Shown here in pieces: positions 13,366-13,473 of a DNA stretch of 13,473 bases. The first letter of the stretch is position 1. Each line of letters opens with the position of its first letter. The notes beneath the pieces were generated by a model. The model did no database searches. It was not told where the DNA came from and was given only the letters and a program-made list of their open reading frames with translations. The stretch covers positions 1 through 13,473 of the forward strand of contig CAYGFI010000134.1 of assembly GCA_964349045.1 (NCBI GenBank), written 5' to 3'. The DNA comes from JACJXF01 sp964349045. GTDB taxonomy: Bacteria; Bacteroidota; Bacteroidia; Bacteroidales; GCA-2748055. Both the position numbers and the translations under genes were made by a program.

Positions 13366-13473
13366 TTAAGGAGATATTCCCGGATCCTGTTTACAGAATT
13401 TCGTGATTATTTCAAGAGCCTGTGAATTACCCAATTCTGCGGAGGTTTGCAAATCAAGACAACCGCCTGCCTC
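13366..13473 (-). CDS. Probable 3' end of a gene cut by the window edge
   Basis: On the minus strand, a frame stays open for 35 codons from the window edge to a TAA at 13366-13368. The predicted C-terminus reads EAGGCLDLQTSAELGN then SQALEIITKFCKQDPG, which looks like an ordinary amphipathic helical protein end. AELGNSQALE faintly recalls Sel1-type helical repeats, but that is not enough for a family call. It would be convergent with the lipid kinase gene. Thirty-five codons can stay open by chance, so confidence is limited. Confidence 0.4.
   Translation of the reverse strand, partial: EAGGCLDLQTSAELGNSQALEIITKFCKQDPGISP

Overview
The window looks like chromosomal DNA of an anaerobic member of the Bacteroidota, most likely Bacteroidales-like. 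The sequence evidence is a C-terminal type IX secretion sorting domain with its YPNPF motif, several matches to the Bacteroidota -7 promoter element TAnnTTTG, start codons without Shine-Dalgarno sequences, and an NADH-linked [FeFe] hydrogenase. The DNA is fairly AT-rich. I see no phage, transposase, CRISPR, rRNA or tRNA. The genus cannot be told from the sequence.

Layout. 1-349 is non-coding and repeat-rich: a G/C-rich element that can fold as a three-way junction, two copies of a 25-bp repeat, and a degenerate TTAACC tract. 350-1141 (minus) encodes a queuosine-precursor transporter of the YhhQ family. 1142-1586 is a long gap holding a second foldable element. 1587-3772 is one secreted CotH-kinase protein with a T9SS domain, split into two frames by an apparent one-base deletion near 3333-3335. 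3856-5157 encodes a secreted M28 zinc aminopeptidase. 5355-8844 is the hydrogenase operon hydC-hydB-hydA, with a promoter and a Rex-like palindrome in front and a clear intrinsic terminator behind. 9012-9497 is a lipid-anchored monoheme cytochrome c. 9568-10065 (minus) is a ProX-type aminoacyl-tRNA deacylase. 10381-12210 and 12220-13161 form a two-gene operon of an LtaS-like membrane phosphotransferase and a diacylglycerol-kinase-family lipid kinase. The right edge probably holds the 3' end of another minus-strand gene.

How the genes work together. HydA carries the H-cluster and a full chain of iron-sulfur clusters, HydB is the flavin/NADH subunit and HydC the small [2Fe-2S] subunit, so the complex should couple NAD(H) to H2. 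HydB is only the 386-residue NuoF-like core and lacks the extra iron-sulfur domains of well-studied electron-bifurcating HydB proteins. That favours a simpler NADH-dependent hydrogenase, and an NADH-sensing Rex-type repressor would be a fitting regulator. The LtaS-like enzyme would release diacylglycerol when it transfers a lipid head group, and the adjoining kinase would return that diacylglycerol to phosphatidic acid, so the pair reads as an envelope-modification and lipid-recycling unit.

The most notable points are the minimal HydB, a serine where HydA normally has a cysteine ligand of the H-cluster together with a cysteine 21 residues downstream, the Rex-like operator, the lipid-recycling pair, the split T9SS protein, and two unexplained structured repeats.
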